From: Mucilaginibacter sp.
GTDB lineage: Bacteria; Bacteroidota; Bacteroidia; Sphingobacteriales; Sphingobacteriaceae
DNA length: 44,469 nt
Direction of reading: 5' to 3'
Assembly (NCBI GenBank): GCA_028287975.1
Contig: JAQBOP010000025.1
Span: forward strand, 1-44,469
The notes under the pieces are model-generated. The model did not search any database. It was given only the letters and a program-made list of their open reading frames with translations, and was not told the origin of the DNA. The position numbers and the translations under genes are program-made. Below, piece after piece: positions 1 to 8,675 of this stretch (positions are counted from its first letter, which is position 1; each line of letters starts with the position of its first letter).

Positions 1-193
1 AAGAATAACCCAGCATCCACAAAGCATTGGCATTGGTTGAGTCAATAAGCCTGCCTTTTTCTAACTGTGCTATGGCTGCCTTAAAGTTACCTTCAATATA
101 AGCCTGCTGCCCCAGTTTTATGTAGGCATTTTGCGATGCTGCATGTTCAACAGAAGATATGATCAGGAAAGATACTAAGATCGGTAACCTCAT
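1..193 (-). CDS. TPR-type secreted protein, N-terminal fragment (cut by window edge)
   Basis: An open frame runs from an ATG at 193 to the left edge, so only the first 64 residues are visible. They begin with a short hydrophobic stretch (MRLPILVSFLIISSVEHA) that looks like a signal peptide. A helix pair follows, with the spacing of a tetratricopeptide repeat (GQQAYIEGNFKAAIAQLEKG, then N-A-L-W-M-L-G-Y). TPR proteins are usually protein-interaction scaffolds, and the rest of this one is outside the window. The gene is divergent from lon across 368 bases. The specific role is unknown. Confidence 0.6.
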   Translation of the reverse strand, partial: MRLPILVSFLIISSVEHAASQNAYIKLGQQAYIEGNFKAAIAQLEKGRLIDSTNANALWMLGYS

Positions 194-561
194 TAAAAAC
201 TTAATAGTTAAACAAATTGTATATAATTAACTCTGTTAATTATGAATTATTATAGGCGCATACAACTTTTATTTATAAAAGTTTTGATATCCGCTTTAAA
301 TGTCAACCCCAAGAGTATGACTTTTTTTCATCTTTACCAATAAAATTAATCACATTTAATAAAAAGCGCTATTTTTGTAACCACCATATAATCAAACTGG
401 TATACAGCCATTGCAATTGTTGCAGTAACATGGCGTAATCTTGGCATAAGTCTTGAAATATAGCAATCCATTAAATAGTAGCCGCTATTTTAGCTTTGTT
501 GAATGCCCGTTAACAACGGAGCCTGACAACATGACGTTTATTTTTATAAAAAAAGGTATTG
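194..561. other. Divergent intergenic region upstream of lon
   Basis: This AT-rich stretch of 368 bases separates the TPR gene from lon. It contains a perfect 20-base hairpin at 264-283 (AACTTTTAT, loop TT, ATAAAAGTT). Two sequences fit the Bacteroidetes -7 consensus TAnnTTTG: TATTTTTG at 370-377 and TAGCTTTG at 491-498. I see no CIRCE-like heat-shock operator and no convincing small gene. Confidence 0.5.
491..498 (+). promoter_or_regulatory. Candidate -7 promoter box for lon
   Basis: TAGCTTTG matches the Bacteroidetes sigma-ABfr -7 consensus TAnnTTTG and lies 63 bases before the lon ATG. No clear -33 TTTG is found at the usual 19-base spacing, so the call rests on the -7 box alone. Confidence 0.35.
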
Positions 562-3039
562 ATGAGTTTTGACCCGTTTGATTTTAAAAGTGTTTTACCA
601 GTGATTAATGAAGATTCGGAATTTTTTCCCCTGATGTCATCAGAGGATGAAGAAGAGATGAACAATGAGCAGGTGCCTGAATTTTTACCGATACTGCCTT
701 TGCGCAACACTGTTTTGTTTCCGGGAGTGGTTATACCCATTACTGTTGGCCGCGACAAGTCAATTAAACTGATCCGCGATGCCAATAAAGGCAGCCGCAT
801 GATAGGTGTTGTATCGCAAAAAGATGTAGCTATAGAGGACCCTACCTTTAGCCAGTTAAACACCATCGGTACGGTAGCGCTCATTATTAAAATGCTGCAA
901 ATGCCTGATGGTAATACTACCGTTATATTACAGGGCAAAAAGCGTTTTTATTTAAAAGAAGAAGTACAATCAGAGCCTTATATAAAAGCGACTATCGAGC
1001 CTTTTAAAGAAGTTAAAAAGGCTAAGGAAGATAAAGAATTTAAAGCCATGATATCCTCTATCAAGGATATGGCCATGAATATTATCCAGCTTTCGCCAAA
1101 TATCCCAAGCGAAGCCGGTATAGCTATCCGTAATATTGAGAGCACTTCGTTTTTGATGAATTTTATATCATCAAACATGAATGCCGATATGTCGGCCAAA
1201 CAAAAATTGTTGGAGGTAACCAACCGCCGCGATATGGCTAACCTGGTTTTGGAGCATTTAACAACCGAGCTGCAACTGCTCGAATTAAAAAACCAGATCC
1301 AAACCCGTGTGCGTGTCGATTTGGACAAGCAACAGCGCGATTATTTCTTAAATCAGCAAATAAAAACCATACAGGAAGAATTGGGCGGCAACAGCCCTGA
1401 TCTTGAAATTGACAGCCTGCGCCAGCGTGCCACTAAAAAGAAATGGAATGTTGAAGTTAAAACCCATTTTGATAAAGAGGTTGAAAAGTTAGCGCGCACA
1501 AACCCTGCCGCGGCCGATTATTCGGTACAGATCAATTATCTTGAACTGATGCTTGACCTGCCATGGAACGAGTTTACCAAAGACAACTTCGATCTTAAAC
1601 GTGCTCAAAAAGTACTGGATAAGGACCATTTTGGTTTAGATAAAGTTAAGCACCGTATTATTGAGTACCTGGCTGTATTAAAGCTTAAACATAATATGAA
1701 AGCGCCCATACTTTGTTTGGTTGGCCCTCCGGGAGTTGGCAAAACATCGTTAGGAAAATCTATTGCCAAGGCTTTGGGACGCAAGTATGTGCGGATGGCT
1801 TTGGGCGGAATTCGTGATGAGGCCGAGATCCGCGGGCACCGTAAAACGTATATTGGCGCCATGCCGGGACGGATCATCCAGTCGATTAAAAAAGCCGGTG
1901 CTGCAAACCCGGTATTTATATTGGATGAAATAGATAAAGTTGGCAACGATTTTAGAGGCGACCCATCATCTGCATTATTAGAGGTGTTGGACCCCGAGCA
2001 AAACAGCAGCTTTTATGACCATTATGTCGAGATGGATTTTGACCTGTCGAATGTGATGTTCATTGCCACAGCAAACTCATTAAGCAGTATACAACCGGCC
2101 TTGTTGGACCGTATGGAGATCATAGAAGTGAATGGTTATACCATAGAAGAAAAAATAGAGATAGCCAAACAACATCTGGTACCCAAACAGCGCGAGGCAC
2201 ATGGCTTAAAGACAAAAGATATTACGCTTAGGCCCGATGTACTTGAGAAACTGATAGAAGATTATACCCGCGAGTCGGGTGTCAGGGGTTTAGAGAAAAA
2301 AATAGGTTCTGTAGTGCGTGGCACTGCCAAGAATATTGCCATGGATGAACCTTATAATACGGTTGTAAGCAAACAAGATGTTGAAACCATATTAGGCGCT
2401 CCTATTTATGATAAAGACCTTTACGAAGGTAACGATGTTGCCGGTGTGGTTACAGGCCTTGCGTGGACATCAGTAGGGGGCGATATTTTATTTATCGAAG
2501 CCAGTTTAAGCCCGGGTAAGGGACGTTTAACCCTTACCGGCAGCCTGGGCGATGTAATGAAAGAGTCCGCGACTATCGCGTTAGCTTATTTACGTGCGCA
2601 TGCGTCTTACTTTAATATCGACCCTAAATTGTTTGAATTGTGGGATATCCACGTACACGTTCCGGCTGGCGCTACCCCTAAAGACGGGCCATCAGCAGGG
2701 GTTACCATGTTGACTGCTTTAACATCAGCATTTACACAGCGTAAAATTAAACCCCACCTGGCAATGACCGGCGAGATAACCTTGCGCGGTCGGGTTTTAC
2801 CTGTTGGCGGTATTAAAGAAAAGATCCTGGCTGCCAAACGTGCCAACATTAAAGAGATTATTCTTTGCAAATCAAATCAAAAGGATATCTTAGACATCAA
2901 AGAAAGTTATATCAAGGACCTGCAGTTTCATTACGTTACAGAAATGCGCGAGGTAATTAACCTGGCCCTGTTAAATGAAAAAGTGAGCGATGCCCTTGAT
3001 CTGACTGTAAAAGAAGACGTTAAACCAATTTTGAATTAA
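562..3039 (+). CDS. lon: ATP-dependent protease Lon
   Basis: This 825-residue protein is a cytosolic AAA+ serine protease that unfolds and degrades damaged and regulatory proteins. The N-terminal substrate-binding LON domain begins near residue 35 ([14 protein letters not shown]). The ATPase domain has Walker [10 protein letters not shown] at 388-396 with K394, and Walker B FILDEIDK. The C-terminal protease domain carries the catalytic pair: S711 in [10 protein letters not shown] and K752 in GGIKEK. I start at ATG 562, because the codon just upstream in frame is only a TTG. The acidic N-terminal tail (about 30 residues, rich in D and E) precedes the conserved domain. The gene appears monocistronic, followed by a REP-like palindrome. 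Confidence 0.97.
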   Translation: MSFDPFDFKSVLPVINEDSEFFPLMSSEDEEEMNNEQVPEFLPILPLRNTVLFPGVVIPITVGRDKSIKLIRDANKGSRMIGVVSQKDVAIEDPTFSQLNTIGTVALIIKMLQMPDGNTTVILQGKKRFYLKEEVQSEPYIKATIEPFKEVKKAKEDKEFKAMISSIKDMAMNIIQLSPNIPSEAGIAIRNIESTSFLMNFISSNMNADMSAKQKLLEVTNRRDMANLVLEHLTTELQLLELKNQIQTRVRVDLDKQQRDYFLNQQIKTIQEELGGNSPDLEIDSLRQRATKKKWNVEVKTHFDKEVEKLARTNPAAADYSVQINYLELMLDLPWNEFTKDNFDLKRAQKVLDKDHFGLDKVKHRIIEYLAVLKLKHNMKAPILCLVGPPGVGKTSLGKSIAKALGRKYVRMALGGIRDEAEIRGHRKTYIGAMPGRIIQSIKKAGAANPVFILDEIDKVGNDFRGDPSSALLEVLDPEQNSSFYDHYVEMDFDLSNVMFIATANSLSSIQPALLDRMEIIEVNGYTIEEKIEIAKQHLVPKQREAHGLKTKDITLRPDVLEKLIEDYTRESGVRGLEKKIGSVVRGTAKNIAMDEPYNTVVSKQDVETILGAPIYDKDLYEGNDVAGVVTGLAWTSVGGDILFIEASLSPGKGRLTLTGSLGDVMKESATIALAYLRAHASYFNIDPKLFELWDIHVHVPAGATPKDGPSAGVTMLTALTSAFTQRKIKPHLAMTGEITLRGRVLPVGGIKEKILAAKRANIKEIILCKSNQKDILDIKESYIKDLQFHYVTEMREVINLALLNEKVSDALDLTVKEDVKPILN

Positions 3040-3047
3040 ACACAGTT

Positions 3048-3148
3048 CATTTCGAGCATAGCGAGAAATCTATACACAGAAGTAAAATGCCCTTGTATAG
3101 ATTTCTCCTCGTACCTTGCCCACCGGCAGGCGGGCTCGTTCGAAATGA
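3048..3148. repeat. REP-like palindromic repeat between lon and the lpxR-like gene
   Basis: Nested inverted repeats are visible. Outer arms TCATTTCGA (3048-3056) and TCGAAATGA (3140-3148) enclose perfect 14-base arms GAGAAATCTATACA (3063-3076) and TGTATAGATTTCTC (3094-3107). A GC-rich hairpin (GCCCACCGGCAGGCGGGC) sits near the right end. The form is that of a dispersed extragenic palindrome. As RNA it would fold and could act as a terminator or stabiliser after lon. Confidence 0.75.
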
Positions 3149-3177
3149 CGAATTATATTTTAGAGCTTATCATTTTG

Positions 3178-4128
3178 ATGAAGAAATTATTTTTACCCCT
3201 GCTATTAATTTTCTCGGCTACCTGCGCTTTAGCCCAAACCCATAGTGAAGAATTCGGAATCCAAAGTGATAATGACTCCTACCTGGGGCAGGGTAATGAC
3301 CGTTATTATACAGATGGTTTATATTTTTTTTTCAAGCACGCGCTTGACGTAAAGGGTAGCACTACGCTACAAAATAAAGTGCTGGGTTTTGAGTTAGGGC
3401 AAAAAATATTTAATCCACAAAGTGGTGCTGTACCTTCTGCTGATTTTGTTGACCGTCCTTTTGCCGGTTACCTGTACGCGGGTGCAAACATGAATTATTT
3501 ATACAAGAACGAGAGTAACCTTAAAATAAGCGCTCAGATTGCTGTTGTTGGCCCGGCCTCGGGTGGTGAAGCAGCGCAAAATTTTGTACATAATAACTTC
3601 GGCTTTTACAAAACAAATGGCTGGCAATACCAAATAAAAAATGATGTGGAGCTTAACTTATCCGGCGAGTATAACAAATTGATTGGCAGGGATAGCCTGG
3701 TTGATCTTTCATTCACATCATATGGAAATTTGGGTACCGGTATAACCGGCGCAGGTACAGGTTTGTTATTTAGATTAGGTTTATTTAACCAGTTGTTTAA
3801 CTCGGCCAGTACAGGCAGTTCTGTAATTGCAGGCAACGCCACGGCGGCCCATAAACATGAGTTCTTTTTTTATTACAGGCCTACAGCCAATTTTGTAGGT
3901 TATGACGCAACTATACAAGGTGGTTTATTCAGCAAACATAATGATCCAGCCAGCCTTGAAATAACCGGTACGCCTCAGCGTTTTGTATTTAGCAACCAGG
4001 TAGGTGTAACCTATTCTACCAGCCGTTGGTTATTTGATGCTACAGCTATATTCCATTCAAAAGATACAAAAGAAATGGTACATGCAGATCAATGGGGCTC
4101 TGCAACGGTGTATTATAAATTTAACTAA
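3178..4128 (+). CDS. LpxR-like outer-membrane lipid A deacylase (DUF2219 family)
   Basis: The 316-residue product starts with a clear signal peptide (MKKLFLPLLLIFSATCALAQ, cleavage after Q20). The family signature follows: DNDSYLGQGNDRYYTDG at 31-47, the N-D-S...D-R-Y-Y-T-x-G pattern of LpxR-type beta-barrel enzymes that remove the 3'-acyloxyacyl group of lipid A. The rest alternates short aromatic-rich strands and ends in YYKFN, as expected of an outer-membrane barrel. I reject the in-frame ATG at 3145 because it lies inside the REP palindrome and would put 11 residues before the signal peptide. The stop overlaps the stop of the convergent arfB gene by 4 bases. Activity on this organism's lipid A is inferred from the family. 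Confidence 0.85.
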   Translation: MKKLFLPLLLIFSATCALAQTHSEEFGIQSDNDSYLGQGNDRYYTDGLYFFFKHALDVKGSTTLQNKVLGFELGQKIFNPQSGAVPSADFVDRPFAGYLYAGANMNYLYKNESNLKISAQIAVVGPASGGEAAQNFVHNNFGFYKTNGWQYQIKNDVELNLSGEYNKLIGRDSLVDLSFTSYGNLGTGITGAGTGLLFRLGLFNQLFNSASTGSSVIAGNATAAHKHEFFFYYRPTANFVGYDATIQGGLFSKHNDPASLEITGTPQRFVFSNQVGVTYSTSRWLFDATAIFHSKDTKEMVHADQWGSATVYYKFN

Positions 4129-4535
4129 ACATCAAAATTTCTTTTCCGGCCTTCTTTTTTTGCAGACTGTATTTTTTTATTGTCCAACCGCTCAGCTTTG
4201 GCTTTTTTGCTGGGCTTTGTAGCCTTGCGCGGTTTTTGCACTTTCAATGAACGGGTTAGCAAACCAATCAATCGTTCAAGTGCTTTTTCTTTGTTGAGAT
4301 ATTGGCTGCGTTCTTCATCGCAGATCACTTGTACATAGCCATCTTTGTTTAGCCGGGCCTGCAATTTTTCGTTAAGCAGTTGTTTTTCATCATCAGTAAA
4401 CAAGATCGAATCATTTACAGAAAACAATAACTCGACCTTACTTGATACTTTATTTACGTTTTGGCCGCCCTTACCCCCACTGCGTGATGTTTTGTAAAAG
4501 GTTTCTTTTTGAAGATCGGCTTTGGTGATATTCAT
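4125..4535 (-). CDS. arfB: Alternative ribosome-rescue peptidyl-tRNA hydrolase (ArfB/YaeJ family)
   Basis: This 136-residue protein has the release-factor catalytic GGQ motif at residues 23-25 within TSRSGGKGGQNVNKVSSKVE. It lacks a codon-recognition domain, and its C-terminal tail is strongly basic (KVQKPRKATKPSKKAKAER onward), the part that enters the empty mRNA channel of stalled ribosomes in known ArfB proteins. Both length and tail fit ArfB rather than RF1 or RF2. The ATG at 4535 is preferred over a TTG two codons upstream. The gene converges on the lpxR-like gene with a 4-base overlap of stop codons and is divergent from cmk. Confidence 0.92.
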   Translation of the reverse strand: MNITKADLQKETFYKTSRSGGKGGQNVNKVSSKVELLFSVNDSILFTDDEKQLLNEKLQARLNKDGYVQVICDEERSQYLNKEKALERLIGLLTRSLKVQKPRKATKPSKKAKAERLDNKKIQSAKKEGRKRNFDV

Positions 4536-4564
4536 GCCCAAAGGTAGTGAAGTTTGCAGGTTTT

Positions 4565-4619
4565 AGTTTGCAGTTGGCTGATTTTAGAAACAGTTATTGC
4601 AAACTGCCAACTGTAAACT
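4565..4619. repeat. Inverted 'AACTGCCAACT' word repeat before cmk
   Basis: AGTTTGCAGTTGGC (4565-4578) is repeated in inverted form as GCCAACTGTAAACT (4606-4619) with one mismatch. On the right side the word occurs in tandem (AAACTGCCAACT, GTAAACTGCCAACT). The array ends a few bases before the -7 box of cmk. It belongs to the class of gene-boundary word repeats discussed in the findings. Confidence 0.7.
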
Positions 4620-4632
4620 GCCAACTAATTCT

Positions 4633-4640
4633 TATCTTCG
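4633..4640 (+). promoter_or_regulatory. Candidate -7 box of cmk
   Basis: TATCTTCG is close to TAnnTTTG (one change) and lies only 7 bases before the cmk ATG, which would leave almost no leader. A -33 element is not evident. Confidence 0.35.
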
Positions 4641-4647
4641 TTACTAT

Positions 4648-5322
4648 ATGAGCAGCAATATTGTAGTAGCTATTGATGGCTATTCTTCGTGCGGAAAAAG
4701 CACATTAGCTAAGGCACTTGCAAAAAAACTTCATTTTATATACGTCGACAGCGGGGCAATGTACCGGGCTGTTGCACTCTATTTTATCCGTAATAATGTA
4801 GATCTTAATGACCGTGACCAGGTTGTTAACGCCTTAGAACATATTCATCTTAATTTCCACTCGCGCGATTATCAAACGCATATCACTTTAAATGACGAGG
4901 AAGTATCGGCCGAAATCCGCCAGATGCCTGTATCTGATAAGGTAAGCGCCGTGTCGGCTATTCGCGAAGTTCGCCAGGAAATGGTACGCCAGCAACAACG
5001 CATGGGAAAATCAAAAAACATTGTTATGGACGGCCGGGATATTGGCACCGTGGTTTTCCCGAATGCACAGATCAAGCTATTCATGACGGCCGACCCGAAA
5101 ATACGGGCAGAGCGCCGTTATAAGGAACTTTTACCAACCAACCCTGACATGACCCTGGAAGAAGTTTTTGAGAACCTTGCGCATCGCGATTACGCGGATA
5201 CTACCCGCGAAGAAAGCCCGCTAACCCGCGCAGATGATGCGATCATCCTGGATAATACCGATCTAACGCCCGAAGAGCAGTTAGAGTTTGCGCTTGATCT
5301 GGTTAAGCCGTTGATTGTCTGA
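4648..5322 (+). CDS. cmk: Cytidylate (CMP/dCMP) kinase
   Basis: The 224-residue product phosphorylates CMP or dCMP with ATP in pyrimidine nucleotide metabolism. The P-loop GYSSCGKS is at residues 11-18, followed by YVDSGAMYRAVALY, the NMP-binding signature of Cmk. MDGRDIGTVVFPNA lies in the middle, and the LID-type arginines fall in KIRAERRYKELL and HRDYADTTREESPL. An upstream in-frame TTG at 4597 falls inside the word repeat, so I chose ATG 4648. The dCMP deaminase nearby (5628-6083, opposite strand) also handles pyrimidine deoxynucleotides, but the two genes are not an operon. Confidence 0.96.
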   Translation: MSSNIVVAIDGYSSCGKSTLAKALAKKLHFIYVDSGAMYRAVALYFIRNNVDLNDRDQVVNALEHIHLNFHSRDYQTHITLNDEEVSAEIRQMPVSDKVSAVSAIREVRQEMVRQQQRMGKSKNIVMDGRDIGTVVFPNAQIKLFMTADPKIRAERRYKELLPTNPDMTLEEVFENLAHRDYADTTREESPLTRADDAIILDNTDLTPEEQLEFALDLVKPLIV

Positions 5323-5383
5323 ACTAAGATCTATAGGATTTGTACTCGTCACTCATCTTTTTTTGACAGGCTTATTTTTTCTT

Positions 5384-5555
5384 GACCCATCGGGTCTACC
5401 TATTTGTAGCTAATGTACCAAAATCCTTCAGCCCCGTAGGTGGCTGCCCTTCGTTGTCATATCCAATACGGAACTGTTATCTGTCAAATGGGGTAGCCTT
5501 TACAAGGCAAAACCATTTCGTTATTTTTTCTACAAAGAGGTAGAGCCTATGGCTC
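5384..5555. repeat. Structured intergenic repeat, compact copy
   Basis: The 305-base gap 5323-5627 has no gene but holds a foldable element. Outer arms TCTACCTATTTGTAG (5395-5409) and CTACAAAGAGGTAGA (5530-5544) pair with one mismatch. An inner pair is GGCTGCCC (5442-5449) with GGGTAGCC (5490-5497). Four mini-hairpins sit on it: GACCC-ATC-GGGTC (5384-5396), AGCC-CCGTAGGT-GGCT (5430-5445), GCC-TTTACAA-GGC (5496-5508) and GAGCC-TAT-GGCTC (5543-5555). A related, longer copy lies at 23830-24224. Confidence 0.75.
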
Positions 5556-5627
5556 ATTTTGGGTTGTCGTTAAAATTTGAGGTCAAGACTTTTGGTATAG
5601 ACCACCAATTTTATCGCACTGCAAGAA

Positions 5628-6083
5628 CTAATCTTCCATCAACTGCACTGTAGGCACCCCAAACTTATTTAAAAAGTCAACCCCTTCATCGCTGGCTATA
5701 CCTTTGTATTTGGCGTATGACTTATCAAAATAAACCCGTTTGATCCCTGCGGAAAAGATCAGCCTGGCGCAGGCTATGCATGGGGATAATGTAGTGTACA
5801 ATGTCGCGCCCTCTAACCTCGCGCCGCTTTTTACAGCGTATAAAATGGCGTTCTCCTCGGCATGTAAAGCAAGCGAGCAGCTTCCTTTCGAGTCGCGCGG
5901 GCAACCCACTTCGGGCCATTCTTCATCACAGTTATGGGTACCTGCCGGCGGGCCGTTATAGCCTATAGAGATGATCCGGGTGTCCTGTGTTAAAACCGCA
6001 CCAACATGCGCCTTAACACAATGCGACCGCAGCGCCAGGTCGGTAGCCAGTTTCATGAAGATATGATCGAAAGATGGTTTCAT
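5628..6083 (-). CDS. Deoxycytidylate (dCMP) deaminase, ComEB-type
   Basis: This 151-residue zinc enzyme of the cytidine deaminase superfamily converts dCMP to dUMP, supplying thymidylate synthesis. The zinc site is visible as H74-A-E76 in LALHAEENAI and P-C102-I-A-C105 in TLSPCIACARLIF; E76 is the proton shuttle. The N-terminal half has VGAVLTQDTRIISIGYNGPP, typical of dCMP deaminases, and an extra Cys/His region (GTHNCDEEWPEVGCPR) that in this family often forms a second metal or allosteric site. Start is ATG 6083. An inverted word repeat separates it from the sugar transporter upstream. Confidence 0.92.
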   Translation of the reverse strand: MKPSFDHIFMKLATDLALRSHCVKAHVGAVLTQDTRIISIGYNGPPAGTHNCDEEWPEVGCPRDSKGSCSLALHAEENAILYAVKSGARLEGATLYTTLSPCIACARLIFSAGIKRVYFDKSYAKYKGIASDEGVDFLNKFGVPTVQLMED

Positions 6084-6103
6084 GTTAGTTTACTGGTTCA
6101 ATT

Positions 6104-6170
6104 GTTCATTAGTTCATTGGTTAAGCTGATAAACGCTTTTCAATCCCAATGAACTAATGAACCAATGAAC
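6104..6170. repeat. Inverted 'GTTCATTAGTTCATTGG' word repeat
   Basis: A perfect 17-base inverted pair is present: GTTCATTAGTTCATTGG at 6104-6120 and its complement at 6146-6162, with a further half unit to 6170. It fills the gap between the stop of the sugar transporter and the start of the dCMP deaminase. The same word family occurs in the nadK/CBS gap at 31725-31828. Confidence 0.75.
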
Positions 6171-6180
6171 TATTTGTTAA

Positions 6181-7830
6181 TTAGTGCCCGCCGCTTTTTT
6201 CTACTTGTACGTGATCGATGTTGATCCCTTGTTTGATCAGCTCGACACGCACTTTCCAGGCAAAGAATACGATGTAAGCAAAGCCGATTACCGGAACAAC
6301 GTATGATTGGTGAATGCCCATAGTATCTGCCATTAAGCCTTGCACCGGCGGAATAATAGAACCACCCAGGATCATCATAATTAAAAATGCCGATCCCTGG
6401 CCGGTATATTTACCAAGACCTGTTATGGCTAATGAGAAGATAGACGGCCACATGATCGAGCAGCATAAACCGCCGCTGATAAACGCGAATACCGCAACCA
6501 TGCCTGTCGTAAATAAACCAATCAGCATAAATATCATACCCAATACGCCTAACGATACCAGGGTACGCACCGGTTTTTGCTGTCCAACGTAAAAGGCGGC
6601 TATCATCACGGCAATGCTTATGGCATAAATGTATAAGTTGCTCACATCAACACCGCTTGATCTGTTAACCAATAAAATAACGGCGAATGCAGCAAACGGA
6701 ACAATGACGGTTAATATATTTTTTGTCGTTTTAGACAGATCAAACGCGCCAATAGCACCTGTCCATCTGCCAATCATCAAACTACCCCAGTACAACGAAA
6801 TAAACGGTGACATTTGCGACTCTGTAAAATTACCGAACAACGGTAGTTTTAACAAGGCGCCCATATTACTTTGTATAGTAACCTCTGTACCTACATAAGT
6901 AAAAATGGCTATCATACCCAAAATTAACTGCGGATACTGCATAGCCCCCCAGCCATCCTTGCTTTTTTTAGCAGAAACCAATGAACCAATCAGTGTGAAA
7001 ATAATGATGGCCAATGCTATGTAAATAATAACGGCGTGTGTTGTTTCAGGCGTGTGTATGTTAAAAAAACCATGGCCGCTAACAAACAAAGCTAACTGGT
7101 CGGCAACCAGTATTAAACAAAACGCCAGGAACATAATAATTAATGGCAAAGTTGGTTTTTTGCTTGCTTCAATTTTCTCGTCACTGGTAACTACCGGCAA
7201 TTTAGAAACGTAAAAGAAAACAGCGACTGCTAAGAACAAGCCCGCCAGTATATAATATAAAGTATCAATTGATGATAGTTTAACTGTGCTCGCATCGGCG
7301 GCGCCTTTTGCAGTGCCAAATAATACAATACTAACAACAATAGGACCCAATAAACCACCGATGTTATTAACCGCACCGGCAAAGTTTAAACGGTTTGAAC
7401 CGGTCTCCGGTGGGCCTAACGCTACCACAAACGGGTTTGCAGCAGTTTGCTGTAAAGAAAAGCCTAACGCGATTATAAAAAATGAACTTAATATAAATGC
7501 AAAAGAACCTGTAGCCACCGCCGGGATCATCACTAACGCACCCGCTGCAGATATCACTAAACCCAATACAATACCATTTTTATAGCCTAATTTGTTTAAT
7601 ATATCGACACGGGTAATTTGTGAAGCAAAATAAAGTATTAATGAACCAATAAAATATCCGCCATAAAATGTAAAGTCGATCAGCTGCGATTCAAACTGGG
7701 TAAGGTGAAAGTGTGATTTACAAAAGGGTATGAAAATACCGTTAGAAGCCGCTAAAAAGCCCCAGAAGAAAAATACAGTAACCAGCGTATATAATGCCGA
7801 CCCATAATTTTTGGTGTTGTTTTGTTCCAT
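6181..7830 (-). CDS. Sugar MFS transporter, FucP/GluP type
   Basis: A 549-residue inner-membrane protein with about 12 or more hydrophobic helices, resembling the fucose/glucose/galactose:H+ symporter family. Diagnostic stretches are FFFWGFLAASNGIFIPFCK near the N-terminus, and QQTAANPFVVALGPPETGSN with RLNFAGAVNNIGGLLGP before the middle. It is about 100 residues longer than E. coli FucP (438). The extra length appears to lie in the central region around residues 230-330, where additional hydrophobic segments occur. Start is ATG 7830. The substrate cannot be read from the sequence. The LysE gene is divergent from it. Confidence 0.85.
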   Translation of the reverse strand: MEQNNTKNYGSALYTLVTVFFFWGFLAASNGIFIPFCKSHFHLTQFESQLIDFTFYGGYFIGSLILYFASQITRVDILNKLGYKNGIVLGLVISAAGALVMIPAVATGSFAFILSSFFIIALGFSLQQTAANPFVVALGPPETGSNRLNFAGAVNNIGGLLGPIVVSIVLFGTAKGAADASTVKLSSIDTLYYILAGLFLAVAVFFYVSKLPVVTSDEKIEASKKPTLPLIIMFLAFCLILVADQLALFVSGHGFFNIHTPETTHAVIIYIALAIIIFTLIGSLVSAKKSKDGWGAMQYPQLILGMIAIFTYVGTEVTIQSNMGALLKLPLFGNFTESQMSPFISLYWGSLMIGRWTGAIGAFDLSKTTKNILTVIVPFAAFAVILLVNRSSGVDVSNLYIYAISIAVMIAAFYVGQQKPVRTLVSLGVLGMIFMLIGLFTTGMVAVFAFISGGLCCSIMWPSIFSLAITGLGKYTGQGSAFLIMMILGGSIIPPVQGLMADTMGIHQSYVVPVIGFAYIVFFAWKVRVELIKQGINIDHVQVEKSGGH

Positions 7831-7979
7831 TTGTTTTAAATTGGTTTTAAACCACTAACATAACCATATTTTTATAATTCTATAGTCCAAATTTTAATAA
7901 CAGGGCACATTAAATTTCTTTGTATAGCGATAAAAATCGCATCTTCGCATACTTTAAACTGACCAAAGGTTACAGATTA

Positions 7980-8633
7980 ATGATAGAAGCTGTTATTTCG
8001 GGGATTGGGATTGGGATAGTGCTGACATTTTTGACGGGCCCGGTATTTTTTGCTTTAATTAAAACCAGTATTGAACGCGGCTTTCATGCCGGTGTTTTTT
8101 TAGCGCTTGGCGTTGTAAGCAGCGATGTTGTTTTTGTAGGCTCTATTCTATTTGGCTCGCAACTATTTGAAGTATCTGCCGAAACCAAAACCATAGCCGG
8201 CGTTGTAGGCAGCATTATATTATTTGTTGTAGGCATACGTTACATTTTCAAAAAGGCCAAAGTTAACTACGACAATGTAGCCCCTACCGGCCTTAAGCGC
8301 ACAGGATATTTCCTTAAAGGCTTTTTAATGTGCATTTTTAATCCTGCCATTTTATTTCATTGGATAACTGTCATCGGCACAGCCAGTACCATATACCACA
8401 ACGGCGTACACCATAGAGCTTTTAAAATCGGCATTATGTTTATGACCATATTGGTTGTACAATTTGGTTTAGATACCACCAAAGCGTTTTATGCCAATAA
8501 GCTCCGCGATAAGATCTCCGAAAAATTTGTACACCGCTTAAATGAGGTGGCAGGTATAGCGTTAATTATTGCATCGCTGGTGTTGCTGGATAAATTGGTT
8601 ACACATTATGTTTTTTCAGCACCCGCAGCTTAG
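7980..8633 (+). CDS. LysE-family translocator (amino-acid exporter type)
   Basis: The 217-residue integral membrane protein begins with MIEAVISGIGIGIVLTFLTG followed by PVFFALIKTSIERG, the N-terminal signature of the LysE/RhtB exporter superfamily (G-P-x-x-x near residue 20). It has about six hydrophobic segments. LysE proteins export amino acids or related metabolites by proton exchange; the substrate here is not known. I moved the start from an upstream in-frame codon at 7920 to ATG 7980, because the extra 20 residues are polar and unlike the family. A small hairpin (GCGATAAAAATCGC) lies just upstream. Confidence 0.8.
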   Translation: MIEAVISGIGIGIVLTFLTGPVFFALIKTSIERGFHAGVFLALGVVSSDVVFVGSILFGSQLFEVSAETKTIAGVVGSIILFVVGIRYIFKKAKVNYDNVAPTGLKRTGYFLKGFLMCIFNPAILFHWITVIGTASTIYHNGVHHRAFKIGIMFMTILVVQFGLDTTKAFYANKLRDKISEKFVHRLNEVAGIALIIASLVLLDKLVTHYVFSAPAA

Positions 8634-8675
8634 CAAAAATTTATTTTTCTTATATTGGTGCTTCTTGATTTTTAA

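Noticed and set aside
194..561. Heat-shock CIRCE operator upstream of lon
   Set aside because: No TTAGCACTC-N9-GAGTGCTAA-like dyad is present; the only strong dyad is an AT-rich hairpin.
3145..3177. Upstream ATG extension of the lpxR-like gene
   Set aside because: It starts inside a REP palindrome and precedes an ideal signal peptide at 3178.
4034..4222. 62-residue frame spanning the lpxR-arfB junction
   Set aside because: It overlaps two well-supported genes in other frames and has no family features.
4597..4647. Upstream TTG extension of cmk
   Set aside because: The added residues are encoded by the word repeat and do not resemble Cmk N-termini; ATG 4648 directly precedes the P-loop strand.
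5384..5555. CRISPR array
   Set aside because: The repeated pieces are short hairpins of differing sequence without regular direct repeats and unique spacers, and no cas gene is present.
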